This document shows positions 1 to 6,300 of a stretch of DNA of 7,313 bases, in pieces; within the stretch, counting starts at the first letter, position 1; every line of letters starts with the position of its first letter. This stretch comes from an uncultured Lachnospiraceae bacterium (lineage in GTDB: Bacteria; Bacillota; Clostridia; Lachnospirales; Lachnospiraceae): the NCBI GenBank assembly GCA_910585065.1, contig CAJUCG010000179.1, positions 1-7,313 of the forward strand, read 5' to 3'. Position numbers and translations under genes: made by a program. Below the pieces are notes generated by a model. That model was not told where the DNA came from and searched no databases. It was given only the letters and a program-made list of their open reading frames with translations.

Positions 1-150
1 GAGCGGCATGAATTTCTCTCTGGCTGGCTGGTTGCCCTAGGTGTTTCACAGGATATCGCAGCGGAAGATGCCTGCCGCATTGAACATGTGATCAGTGCAG
101 AAACTTTCCAGGCCATCAAAAAATATGTAAAAGATCCAAAAAATTCCTAA
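1..150 (+). CDS. DtxR/MntR-family metal-dependent transcriptional repressor, C-terminal fragment
   Basis: Frame 1 is open from the window edge to a TAA at 148-150, giving the last 49 residues of a protein whose start lies upstream. The fragment matches the metal-binding and dimerisation domain of DtxR/MntR regulators: an RHEFL segment at fragment residues 2-6, then DACRIEHVIS at 23-32. Members of this family bind Fe(II) or Mn(II) and repress metal-uptake genes as DNA-binding dimers in the cytoplasm. The metal ligands seen here are Cys25, Glu28 and His29 of the fragment, plus His3. This C-x2-E-H pattern is that of DtxR/IdeR, whereas Bacillus MntR has Glu in place of the Cys. The protein ends soon after this domain, so it lacks the C-terminal SH3-like domain of full-length DtxR. 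The DNA-binding domain is outside the window, so the target genes cannot be inferred. No convincing terminator follows the stop. Confidence 0.85.
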   Translation, partial: ERHEFLSGWLVALGVSQDIAAEDACRIEHVISAETFQAIKKYVKDPKNS

Positions 151-157
151 TTTTCTG

Positions 158-186
158 TTGCAAAGCCTCAAGATATGTGATAAAAT
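158..186 (+). promoter_or_regulatory. Sigma-A promoter for the Big_2 secreted protein gene
   Basis: The -35 box is TTGCAA at 158-163 and the -10 box is TAAAAT at 181-186, separated by exactly 17 bases. A TGA immediately before the -10 box (178-180) gives an extended -10 element. Transcription would begin near 193, leaving a leader of about 26 bases that carries the AAGGAGG ribosome binding site at 204-210. The placement between the repressor stop codon and the next gene supports it as a real start. It has not been tested experimentally. Confidence 0.7.
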
Positions 187-218
187 TCTTTTAAAATCAT
201 TTTAAGGAGGGGTTTGTT

Positions 219-851
219 ATGAAGAGAAAATTTGGGGCTGTTGTGTTGATGCTATTGATGCTTGTCACACTTATCACGCCAGAAAGGGCGGTTGCTGCCA
301 CAAAATTAAAACTCAGCAAGGCGAAGGCAACGATGGAGGTGGATAGTAAGCTTACATTAAAGCTGGGGGATATCACAGCGACGGATGTAAAATGGAGCAG
401 CAGCGCGAAAAAGGTAGCAGTTGTTTCAACCAAGGGCGTTATCACCGCAAAGGGTGAGGGCAGTGCGACCATCACAGCAAAGTACGATGACAAGAGTTAT
501 AAGTGTAAAGTTACCGTGGTGGACAGCAACAAGGAAGAAAATAAGATCGAAACCTATCTAAAGAAGGAATTTGGTTCCGCCAAGGTAGAGGAAACATCCG
601 ACGGCATGAAAACAAAACTTTATGCCAGCGGGAAATCTCTTGTTTTCGCAATGACATTTGAAGAGTACGTGGAAATTGATGTGTCGGATGAAGAGCTTGA
701 AGAGGCGATGGATGCGGTTTTCGCGCCGATGGAAGAACTTTTGAATACACTTTTGGAAGAGCTTCAGGCAAATACATACAAGGATGCAAAGATAATTTTC
801 CGGATCTACAATAGCGATAAAACATTGCTCTATCAAAAGGTATTAAAATAA
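219..851 (+). CDS. Secreted protein with Big_2 (bacterial Ig-like) domain and DUF4854-like C-terminal domain
   Basis: The gene encodes 210 aa. The ATG at 219 follows AAGGAGG (204-210) with 8 bases between, which fixes the start. Residues 1-27 form a signal peptide: a KRK n-region, a leucine/valine/methionine-rich core at about 6-19, and an AVA or VAA cleavage site near 24-27. There is no lipobox cysteine, so it is probably released or held non-covalently rather than being a lipoprotein. Residues about 28-101 look like a Big_2 domain, including VKWSSSAKKVAVVSTKGVIT (57-76) and GSATITAKYD (81-90). Residues about 107-209 resemble the DUF4854 family of clostridial surface lipoproteins: an amphipathic acidic middle, then FRIYNSDKTLLYQKVL near the end. 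That family name is recalled from the pattern and was not searched. No LPXTG sorting signal, transmembrane anchor or S-layer repeat is present. Promoter and terminator flank it closely, so it is monocistronic. Its function is unknown; a cell-surface adhesion or binding role is only inference. Confidence 0.88.
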   Translation: MKRKFGAVVLMLLMLVTLITPERAVAATKLKLSKAKATMEVDSKLTLKLGDITATDVKWSSSAKKVAVVSTKGVITAKGEGSATITAKYDDKSYKCKVTVVDSNKEENKIETYLKKEFGSAKVEETSDGMKTKLYASGKSLVFAMTFEEYVEIDVSDEELEEAMDAVFAPMEELLNTLLEELQANTYKDAKIIFRIYNSDKTLLYQKVLK

Positions 852-871
852 AAGTGTATTTTATTATTGAG

Positions 872-927
872 AAAATATGTCTGTCTGCTATACATAAAAA
901 TATATGTACCAGATAGACATATTTTTT
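872..927 (+). terminator. Rho-independent terminator of the Big_2 protein gene
   Basis: Arms at 872-887 and 910-925 pair through 16 positions with a single G-U pair. Inside the loop the short repeats TACATA and TATGTA can extend the hairpin. A run of six T at 922-927 follows, overlapping the base of the stem, and then GTTTG. The stem lies 20 bases after the stop at 851 and before the next promoter at 993, so it separates the secreted-protein gene from serS. The stem is A/T-rich but long. Confidence 0.8.
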
Positions 928-948
928 GTTTGTAAAAAAGCCATCCAC

Positions 949-976
949 TTTTCCTGCTTAATTTTTTGCAGGAAAA
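949..976 (+). repeat. Inverted repeat with a 10-base T-rich loop, upstream of the serS promoter
   Basis: TTTTCCTGC (949-957) and GCAGGAAAA (968-976) are perfect 9-base complements around the loop TTAATTTTTT. No T tract follows the stem on either strand, so it does not look like an intrinsic terminator. It ends 16 bases before the -35 box of the serS promoter, where it could be an operator-like site, a residual transcription barrier, or chance in A/T-rich DNA. The role is not known. Confidence 0.5.
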
Positions 977-992
977 AATCAGAATTTTCCCC

Positions 993-1021
993 TTGCATCT
1001 TAAAAATTCCTGTGCTATAAT
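993..1021 (+). promoter_or_regulatory. Sigma-A promoter of the serS T-box transcript
   Basis: TTGCAT (993-998) and a perfect TATAAT (1016-1021) are spaced by 17 bases. A TG at 1013-1014 is placed as an extended -10 element. The predicted start, near 1028, lies just ahead of the first conserved T-box leader elements. This is the strongest match to the sigma-A consensus in the window. A strong promoter is expected for a gene whose expression is set mainly by attenuation downstream. Confidence 0.85.
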
Positions 1022-1110
1022 ACGCTCCATAAAAGCGATGACGAAGCTGCGGCAGTTTGATTCCCACAGAGAGCCGGTGGTTGGTGGAAACCGGAGGAGG
1101 AGAATGCCTT

Positions 1111-1113
1111 TCC
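1111..1113 (+). promoter_or_regulatory. T-box specifier codon UCC (serine)
   Basis: In the 3' side of the Stem I internal loop, UCC is followed by A and then CUUCUGAG, the usual arrangement of specifier plus a purine before the helix resumes. UCC is a serine codon read by a GGA anticodon, which agrees with serS downstream. The overlapping triplets UUC (Phe) and CAC (His) fit neither the loop position nor the gene. Confidence 0.85.
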
Positions 1114-1195
1114 ACTTCTGAGCTGTCGGGCAATTCCGGAAGGGTCGCAGTCTTTATCCTGCGTTTAAGAGGACATCGGGAGAAATTACCATGTC

Positions 1196-1214
1196 AATTT
1201 GGGTGGCACCGCGG
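1196..1214 (+). promoter_or_regulatory. T-box core sequence (antiterminator, tRNA acceptor-end binding)
   Basis: The core AATTTGGGTGGCACCGCGG closely matches the T-box consensus. The bulge bases UGGC would pair with a tRNA 3' end GCCA. The C calls for a G discriminator base, which is what bacterial tRNA-Ser carries, so the acceptor-end contact independently supports serine specificity. The GGG at 1201-1203 can pair with the CCC in CGTCCC at 1229-1234, forming the antiterminator. That same CGTCCC is part of the terminator 5' arm, which makes the two structures mutually exclusive. Confidence 0.93.
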
Positions 1215-1221
1215 AAGTGAT

Positions 1222-1272
1222 ATGCTTTCGTCCCATATACCGGATAAGTATATGGGACGAAAGCATTTTTTT
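1222..1272 (+). terminator. T-box attenuator terminator before serS
   Basis: A perfect 19-bp stem is formed by 1222-1240 and 1248-1266 with the 7-base loop CGGATAA, followed by seven T at 1266-1272. Without uncharged tRNA-Ser this stops transcription before serS. Its 5' arm includes the CGTCCC needed for the antiterminator. Confidence 0.96.
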
Positions 1273-1288
1273 ATGCGTAGACCCGCGA

Positions 1289-1306
1289 ATGTGTGTAAAC
1301 ACACAT
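1289..1306 (+). repeat. Inverted repeat in the leader between attenuator and serS
   Basis: ATGTGTGT and ACACACAT form an 8-base inverted repeat around AA. As RNA this would be about 7 bp with a UAAA tetraloop. It lies after the T-box terminator and 54 bases before the serS start, so it is present only in read-through mRNA. No T tract follows. It could protect the mRNA 5' end after processing, or be a DNA operator; neither can be shown from sequence. Confidence 0.5.
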
Positions 1307-1333
1307 GGAAATTTTATCAAAAATCTTAAATTA

Positions 1334-1345
1334 GCCGAGATCGGC
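1334..1345 (+). repeat. serS: Small GC-rich hairpin just upstream of the serS ribosome binding site
   Basis: GCCG and CGGC flank AGAT at 1334-1345, with one further A-T pair possible inside. The hairpin ends 5 bases before the AGAGGG ribosome binding site at 1351-1356. It is short, but it is GC-rich in an A/T-rich leader and could influence translation initiation. It may equally be chance. Confidence 0.3.
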
Positions 1346-1360
1346 GGAAAAGAGGGTATT

Positions 1361-2638
1361 ATGTTGGATTTAAAATTTGTCCGGGAAAATCCGGAGATCG
1401 TGAAACAGAACATCAAAAATAAATTTCAGGATGGCAAACTTCCCCTTGTGGACGAAGTGATCGCGCTTGACGAGCAAAACCGCACGGCAAAGCAGGAGGC
1501 AGATGCCCTTCGTGCCAACCGCAACAAACTTTCCAAACAGATTGGCGCGCTGATGGGACAGGGCAAAAGAGAGGAAGCGGAGGAGGTAAAAAAGCAGGTA
1601 AATGAACAGTCTGCACGCCTCGCAGAACTTGAGGAGAAAGAGACGGAGTTAGAAGAGAAAATCAGGAAAATTATGTTAATTATTCCCAATATTATCGATC
1701 CGAGTGTGCCGATTGGAAAGGATGATTCCGAGAATGTGGAAGTGCAAAAATACGGCGAACCCACCATTCCGGATTTTGAAATTCCGTACCATACAGAGAT
1801 TATGGAACGCTTTAACGGGCTTGACTTGGATTCGGCAAGACGTGTGGCGGGCAATGGATTTTATTATCTGATGGGCGATATTGCAAGACTGCATTCCGCC
1901 GTGATTTCGTATGCGCGTGATTTTATGATTGGGCGGGGCTTTACCTACTGCGTACCGCCATTTATGATTCGCAGTGATGTTGTGACTGGCGTAATGAGTT
2001 TTGCGGAGATGGACGCGATGATGTACAAAATTGAGGGTGAGGATCTGTATCTGATCGGCACAAGCGAGCATTCGATGATCGGTAAATTTATCGATCAGAT
2101 TTTGCCGGAAGAAAAGCTTCCGTACACCTTGACCAGCTATTCGCCATGTTTCCGCAAGGAAAAGGGGGCGCATGGCATTGAGGAACGGGGGGTATACCGC
2201 ATTCACCAGTTTGAGAAACAGGAGATGATTGTGGTCTGTAAACCGGAGGAATCGCCGGTATGGTTTGACAAACTCTGGCAAAATACGGTCGATTTCTTCC
2301 GCTCGCTCGATATTCCTGTGCGCACGCTGGAATGCTGTTCGGGCGATCTGGCGGATTTAAAGGTAAAATCGGTGGATGTGGAGGCATGGTCTCCAAGACA
2401 GAAGAAATATTTTGAGGTCGGAAGCTGCTCGAATCTTGGCGATGCGCAGGCAAGACGCTTAAAAATCCGCGTGGCGGGAGAAAGCGGAAAATATTATGCG
2501 CATACCTTAAATAATACCGTAGTTGCACCGCCGCGTATGCTGATTGCGTTTTTGGAGAATAATTTACAGGCAGATGGAAGTGTCCGCATCCCGGAGGCAC
2601 TGCGGTCATATATGGGTGGAATGACAGAGATCCGCTAA
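1361..2638 (+). CDS. serS: Serine--tRNA ligase (seryl-tRNA synthetase)
   Basis: The gene encodes 425 aa, the usual length for bacterial SerRS. It charges tRNA-Ser with serine in the cytoplasm using ATP, and also supplies Ser-tRNA(Sec) where selenocysteine is used. The start at 1361 gives the family N-terminus MLDLKFVRENPEIV and follows AGAGGG (1351-1356). The frame is open back to 1199, but that would run through the T-box terminator. Residues about 30-105 form the charged tRNA-binding coiled-coil arm. The class II core follows: a serine-binding TSE at 234-236, motif 2 at about 262-290 (FRKEKG, then RIHQFEKQE), FEVGSCSNLGDAQARR at 351-366, and motif 3 around 383-400 with Arg392. Motif 2 FRKEKG and motif 3 NTVVAPPRMLIA differ from the common bacterial FRSEAG and GSGLAVGRTLVA, so this is a divergent SerRS lineage, although the key arginines and TxE motif are kept. 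Expression is set by the serine T-box. Confidence 0.97.
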   Translation: MLDLKFVRENPEIVKQNIKNKFQDGKLPLVDEVIALDEQNRTAKQEADALRANRNKLSKQIGALMGQGKREEAEEVKKQVNEQSARLAELEEKETELEEKIRKIMLIIPNIIDPSVPIGKDDSENVEVQKYGEPTIPDFEIPYHTEIMERFNGLDLDSARRVAGNGFYYLMGDIARLHSAVISYARDFMIGRGFTYCVPPFMIRSDVVTGVMSFAEMDAMMYKIEGEDLYLIGTSEHSMIGKFIDQILPEEKLPYTLTSYSPCFRKEKGAHGIEERGVYRIHQFEKQEMIVVCKPEESPVWFDKLWQNTVDFFRSLDIPVRTLECCSGDLADLKVKSVDVEAWSPRQKKYFEVGSCSNLGDAQARRLKIRVAGESGKYYAHTLNNTVVAPPRMLIAFLENNLQADGSVRIPEALRSYMGGMTEIR

Positions 2639-2661
2639 AACAATGCGGATAAAAAAGAGAT

Positions 2662-2667
2662 GGGAGG
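2662..2667 (+). promoter_or_regulatory. Ribosome binding site deciding the start of the DUF5662-like gene
   Basis: GGGAGG lies 4 bases before the ATG at 2672. It sits inside codons 1-3 of the alternative in-frame ATG at 2660, which has only an A-rich stretch before it. The site therefore favours 2672 as the true start and shortens the protein by four residues (MGGI). Confidence 0.75.
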
Positions 2668-2671
2668 AATT

Positions 2672-3256
2672 ATGGCGCGCTATCATTTTATCAAGCATTT
2701 TAAGACTATTACAAAGCATAGGCACCAGGTAATCTGCCATTGTTTTAAAGCCGGAATTGGTTTTCAGGGTCTATTTCATGACCTTTCGAAATATATGCCA
2801 GCAGAATTCATTGTCGGCGCAAAGTATTATCAAGGCAATCGTAGTCCAAATGAAGGCGAGCGGGAGGATTATGGTTATTCAAAGGCGTGGATGCACCATA
2901 AAGGGCGTAATCGTCATCATTTTGAATATTGGAGCGACTACAACCCCAAAACAAAGAAACTCTCTCCGATACAAATGCCAAAATGCTATGTGATTGAAAT
3001 GTTTTGTGACCGCATAGCAGCGGAAAAGATTTATAAGGGAGATGCATATAGTAAGGAAGGTCCCCTGGAATATTTTAATGGCGGCAAGCAGAGACGCTTA
3101 AAAAACCATATGATCCATCCGGAAACGTCCAGACAATTAGAGTATCTGTTAAAAATGCTTGCCGTGCGCGGCGAGGAAAAAACATTTGCCTTTGTCAGAG
3201 CCTGGGCGAGAAATCGCGCGGCAATGCCATGGGAGAGAAAAGAAAGCACCGGATAA
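2672..3256 (+). CDS. DUF5662-like protein with HD-type histidine/aspartate pattern
   Basis: The gene encodes 194 aa, begins 33 bases after serS with no terminator between, and so is probably co-transcribed under the T-box. There is no signal peptide or membrane segment, so it should be cytoplasmic. The sequence resembles a Firmicutes family of unknown function that I recall as DUF5662: GLFHDLSKY at 33-41, EFIVGAKYYQGNRSPN at 45-60, and WMHHKGRNRHHFEYW at 73-87. The order of His16/His18, His36-Asp37, His75-His76, His82-His83 and Asp113 (MFCDRIAAEKIY) resembles the metal-binding pattern of HD-domain phosphohydrolases, and FHDLSKY is like their HD-x-(G/S)K segment. That link is inference from residue spacing. 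The C-terminal third (about 140-194) is basic and mostly helical. Substrate and role are unknown. The link to serS may be only positional. Confidence 0.85.
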   Translation: MARYHFIKHFKTITKHRHQVICHCFKAGIGFQGLFHDLSKYMPAEFIVGAKYYQGNRSPNEGEREDYGYSKAWMHHKGRNRHHFEYWSDYNPKTKKLSPIQMPKCYVIEMFCDRIAAEKIYKGDAYSKEGPLEYFNGGKQRRLKNHMIHPETSRQLEYLLKMLAVRGEEKTFAFVRAWARNRAAMPWERKESTG

Positions 3257-3265
3257 AAATCTATC

Positions 3266-3294
3266 TTGCCAGAAAATAGTTCTTCGTGTATAAT
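3266..3294 (+). promoter_or_regulatory. Sigma-A promoter of the M60 metallopeptidase gene
   Basis: TTGCCA (3266-3271) and a perfect TATAAT (3289-3294) are separated by 17 bases. The -35 box begins 10 bases after the upstream stop codon at 3254-3256. Transcription would start near 3301, giving a leader of about 28 bases with GAGGTG (3318-3323) as the ribosome binding site. No terminator is visible between the upstream gene and this promoter, so some read-through from the serS transcript is possible. Confidence 0.8.
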
Positions 3295-3328
3295 GAGGGC
3301 ATAGAATTATTAGAAACGAGGTGTGAAC

Positions 3329-6300
3329 ATGAAAAAGAAGAGAAGGAAAAAAGCAGCGATTTTCCTTGCGGCAACACTGATGTTCCAGTCTGGGTTTTCC
3401 ATGCTGCCAGCACGCGCAGAAAGCGTGCCGGATCTCCGCTTTGCAGCGGAGGGAACAAAAGTGTCGGGGATTTCGGCTGCCACGGGACAAGTGGATATTT
3501 CCCTTGCCCCCGCACTCTTCCTGAAAAAGGCAGTTCAATTTCAGGTGAGTCTTACTCCAGTTACAGCAAAAGCGGGCGGTTTCAATGGCACGCTGACAAT
3601 TGCCGCAGACACCATTAAAGATGAGAAGGTAAGTTTTAAGGATGTACCACAGGGCAAGTATCATCTAAATGTGGAAGCGGCAGGGTTCGCAAAGTTTTCC
3701 CAAGAGCTTGAAGTTGGGGCACAGGGCTACTCAGTAAAACTTACCACCGGATTTTTGGGCGGAATGAATTATGCGGCGGGAACAGCTCATCCAGGTGTGC
3801 TGCTAATTGGCGATGTGGATGGAAACGGAGTGATTGGGGAGGATGATCTCACCGCTTTGGTGGATGCGATCGATAATGGAATTGTCGCTGCATCCGACCT
3901 TACTACGGATCTAAACGGCGACGGAAAAGTAAATCTTGTGGATCTGGAATTTTTTGTAAAAAGCTACGGAGGAAAGAACGGGGAGAGCAGGGATACAAAA
4001 GCACATATTGAACAGTTTGTTCCAGAAAATGCTATCCAGTTGGAGGCAGATCAATACACAGAGGTAAAATCCGGGAATTTAGAGGATATGTTAAGCGGGA
4101 GGTCAACTGTTCTCGCTCCAAAAAATGGGGAGATCACAAAGGAAAACCCGATCTCGGTAACTTTTAATTTTGATGAGTCTGAAAATGTGGTGGCGACGGA
4201 CGGAATTATCATTGAAACGCCGAGCGACAACGCGATCCGTGACGCGGAGATCACTGTGGAATACACCGAAAACGGGACGGATTATACGACAAAAATTCCT
4301 GTGACAAAGGGCGTTTCCTACCTCTTGCGCGGCGCGGAAGGGGTTACGACCAACCGGGATGCAAATGGCAATATTCGAGTGCATCTAGGACAGCAGATTG
4401 CGGTAAAAAAAGTTACTATTATCATTACGGGGATGGAGAATAACAATAATCTGGCAGAAATTTCCAAAGTCGAGTTTGTAAATGGTATGGCGGACAGAAT
4501 TCCGGAGCCGGAGATGGATCGCCCGGAGAATGTGAAGGCAACGGCGGGCAGCGAACAGATTTATCTGGAATGGAGTCCATGTGTAAATATCACGGGCTAT
4601 GAGGTTCAGATAAAGCAGGGAGAGATATCGGAGAAAGTTCTGACCTCTGCTAATTCTATTAATATTGCAAACTTTGGCGGAAAAAGTTTAAAGAACTATA
4701 CAGAATATACGCTCTGCGTTCAGTCCATCAACGGGACATGGGAAAGCGGTTACAGCGAGACAGTTACGGCAACACCAAAGCCAAACGGTAAACCGGATAA
4801 GCCGGATAATGTCTCAGCTGTAGGAAATTATAAGAGTATTTCTGTATCGTGGAAAGATATGAAAGATACACTTTCTTATAATCTCTATTATAAGGAAAAG
4901 AGTGCAAGTACATACCAGAAGATTACGGGAATTGAAGAAAATAAATATATTATTACCGATCTTGCAGACAAAGTGGAGTATGTGCTGTATGTGACAGGAG
5001 TCAACGAGTTTGGCGAAAGTGGACCGTCGCTTTTAGCTTCTGCAAAAACGACCGATCTTGAGGCTCCGAAGGTTCCGCGCTATCATCTGATCAATATTGG
5101 AAATCAGGGGGAGAAGGGCGCGCATATTGTAAGTGCGACAAGAAGAACCGCCTGTGCGATGGTGGATAGCCCATTGGATACTGATGCGAGCAGTGCGTGG
5201 GGGACAGTGGACTGTAATCCGCATTCCTATTATCAGACAGCGGGATGGGATGAGAGCGGTTATAATGCCTCCACTTTGGGTTCAGATAAAGGGCTGACTT
5301 ACGAGTTTGACAGTGCATATAAGATGGATACCATCGCGCTGTACACTCTGCCAGGTTATGATTTTACCTATGTAACATTGCGTTACTGGACAGCGGACGG
5401 AACGGCATACACCATGACAAACGGACTTTCCTCAGGAAATATCACCAGGGGAATCTCACCTGGTTCAAGACAGGATGTGGACGGGCGCAGCTACCGGATC
5501 ATTAAGTTAGATACCCCGATTGAGGCGAAAAAGATTCAGTTAGGTTTTGGAAAAGCTACCTCAAGCGGTCAAATTCGAATTGGAGAGATTTATTTCTACT
5601 ATTATGATACTTTAATGGAAGAGATCATGGCACTTTACGCGGATGATCTTCATACGGTACTTAAAGCGAATGTGACCCAGGACGATATTAACAGACTTCG
5701 TGTTAAGATCAATGAGGTGGATGAGGTCAGCGGGGAGAAGCATCCGGAGCTTGAAGCACTGGAGCGGGAATTAAAGACCGCAGAAGATATTTTAAACGAT
5801 GTCAAATTAAAGGCATCAGTGGAAGTACACACTAGTATTACAATGAACGAAAAAGGCAAGGGCTTTGGCGGTCTAAATGCATGGCAGCCGCTCGGCGTTA
5901 CCGCGCTGGCAGGGGAAACCGTGACGATCTATGTCGGCAGTGACAAGTTAAAGACCGGAGCAGCAGCAAACCTGCGCCTTGTAGCGACACAGTATCACGC
6001 GGAATCAAGTGCGATGGCAAAGAGTGTCGCAAATCTGAAGGTGGGTGCGAATATTGTCCAGATTCCAAAGATTGCCTCGTTTGCGGATCAGGAACTTGGC
6101 GGCGCGCTGTATATTGAATATACAGGAAAGAACAGTGCGGATCGCTATGCGGTGCGTGTGTCCGGCGGAGTATCTGTTCCGAAGCTTGATCTGTATCATG
6201 TGACGGATGAAGCTGAAAAACAGAAAAGGGCGGAGGCTTATATTCAGGAACTGGAAGAATATGTAAGTCTGATGGAAGAAAACCATAAGAGATTCCACAG

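Larger units (their letters stand above)
1034..1272 (+). ncRNA. T-box riboswitch (serine) controlling serS
   Basis: The leader has the canonical order of T-box parts. Stem I opens with GAUGACGAAG at about 1037-1046. The AGAGAGCCGGUGG segment follows, and its CCGGT (1074-1078) pairs with ACCGG (1090-1094) in the apical part. The specifier side then returns as UCC-A-CUUC, with CUUC (1115-1118) pairing with GAAG (1043-1046), followed by UGAG. A Stem III hairpin pairs CGCAG (1146-1150) with CTGCG (1159-1163). The T-box core and the terminator/antiterminator switch complete it. In this class, uncharged tRNA pairs with the specifier through its anticodon and with the T-box bulge through its NCCA end, stabilising the antiterminator so that serS is transcribed when serine charging falls. 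Charged tRNA lets the terminator form. The upstream limit is approximate; the downstream limit is the end of the T tract. I did not fold Stem II/IIA-B in detail. Confidence 0.95.

Noticed and set aside
140..154. AAAATT/AATTTT hairpin at the end of the repressor gene as a terminator
   Set aside because: The stem is only six A-T pairs with a 3-base loop and just four T at the end, too weak to call.
1057..1329. Small + strand reading frame inside the serS leader
   Set aside because: It lies across the T-box Stem I, core and terminator. The RNA structure explains the sequence, and the translation looks like no protein.
1199..1360. N-terminal extension of serS back to 1199
   Set aside because: It would translate the T-box core and terminator hairpin. 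The ATG at 1361 gives the conserved SerRS N-terminus and the normal 425-residue length.
1676..2609. Minus-strand open frames (201 and 173 codons) opposite serS
   Set aside because: They are shadows of the well-conserved serS frame, with no family resemblance and no start signals.
2660..2671. Upstream ATG for the DUF5662-like gene
   Set aside because: The GGGAGG ribosome binding site overlaps these codons and serves the ATG at 2672.
3286..3618. 110-codon + strand frame starting with GTG
   Set aside because: It starts inside the -10 region of the promoter, has no ribosome binding site, and overlaps the long M60 frame, which has clear domains.
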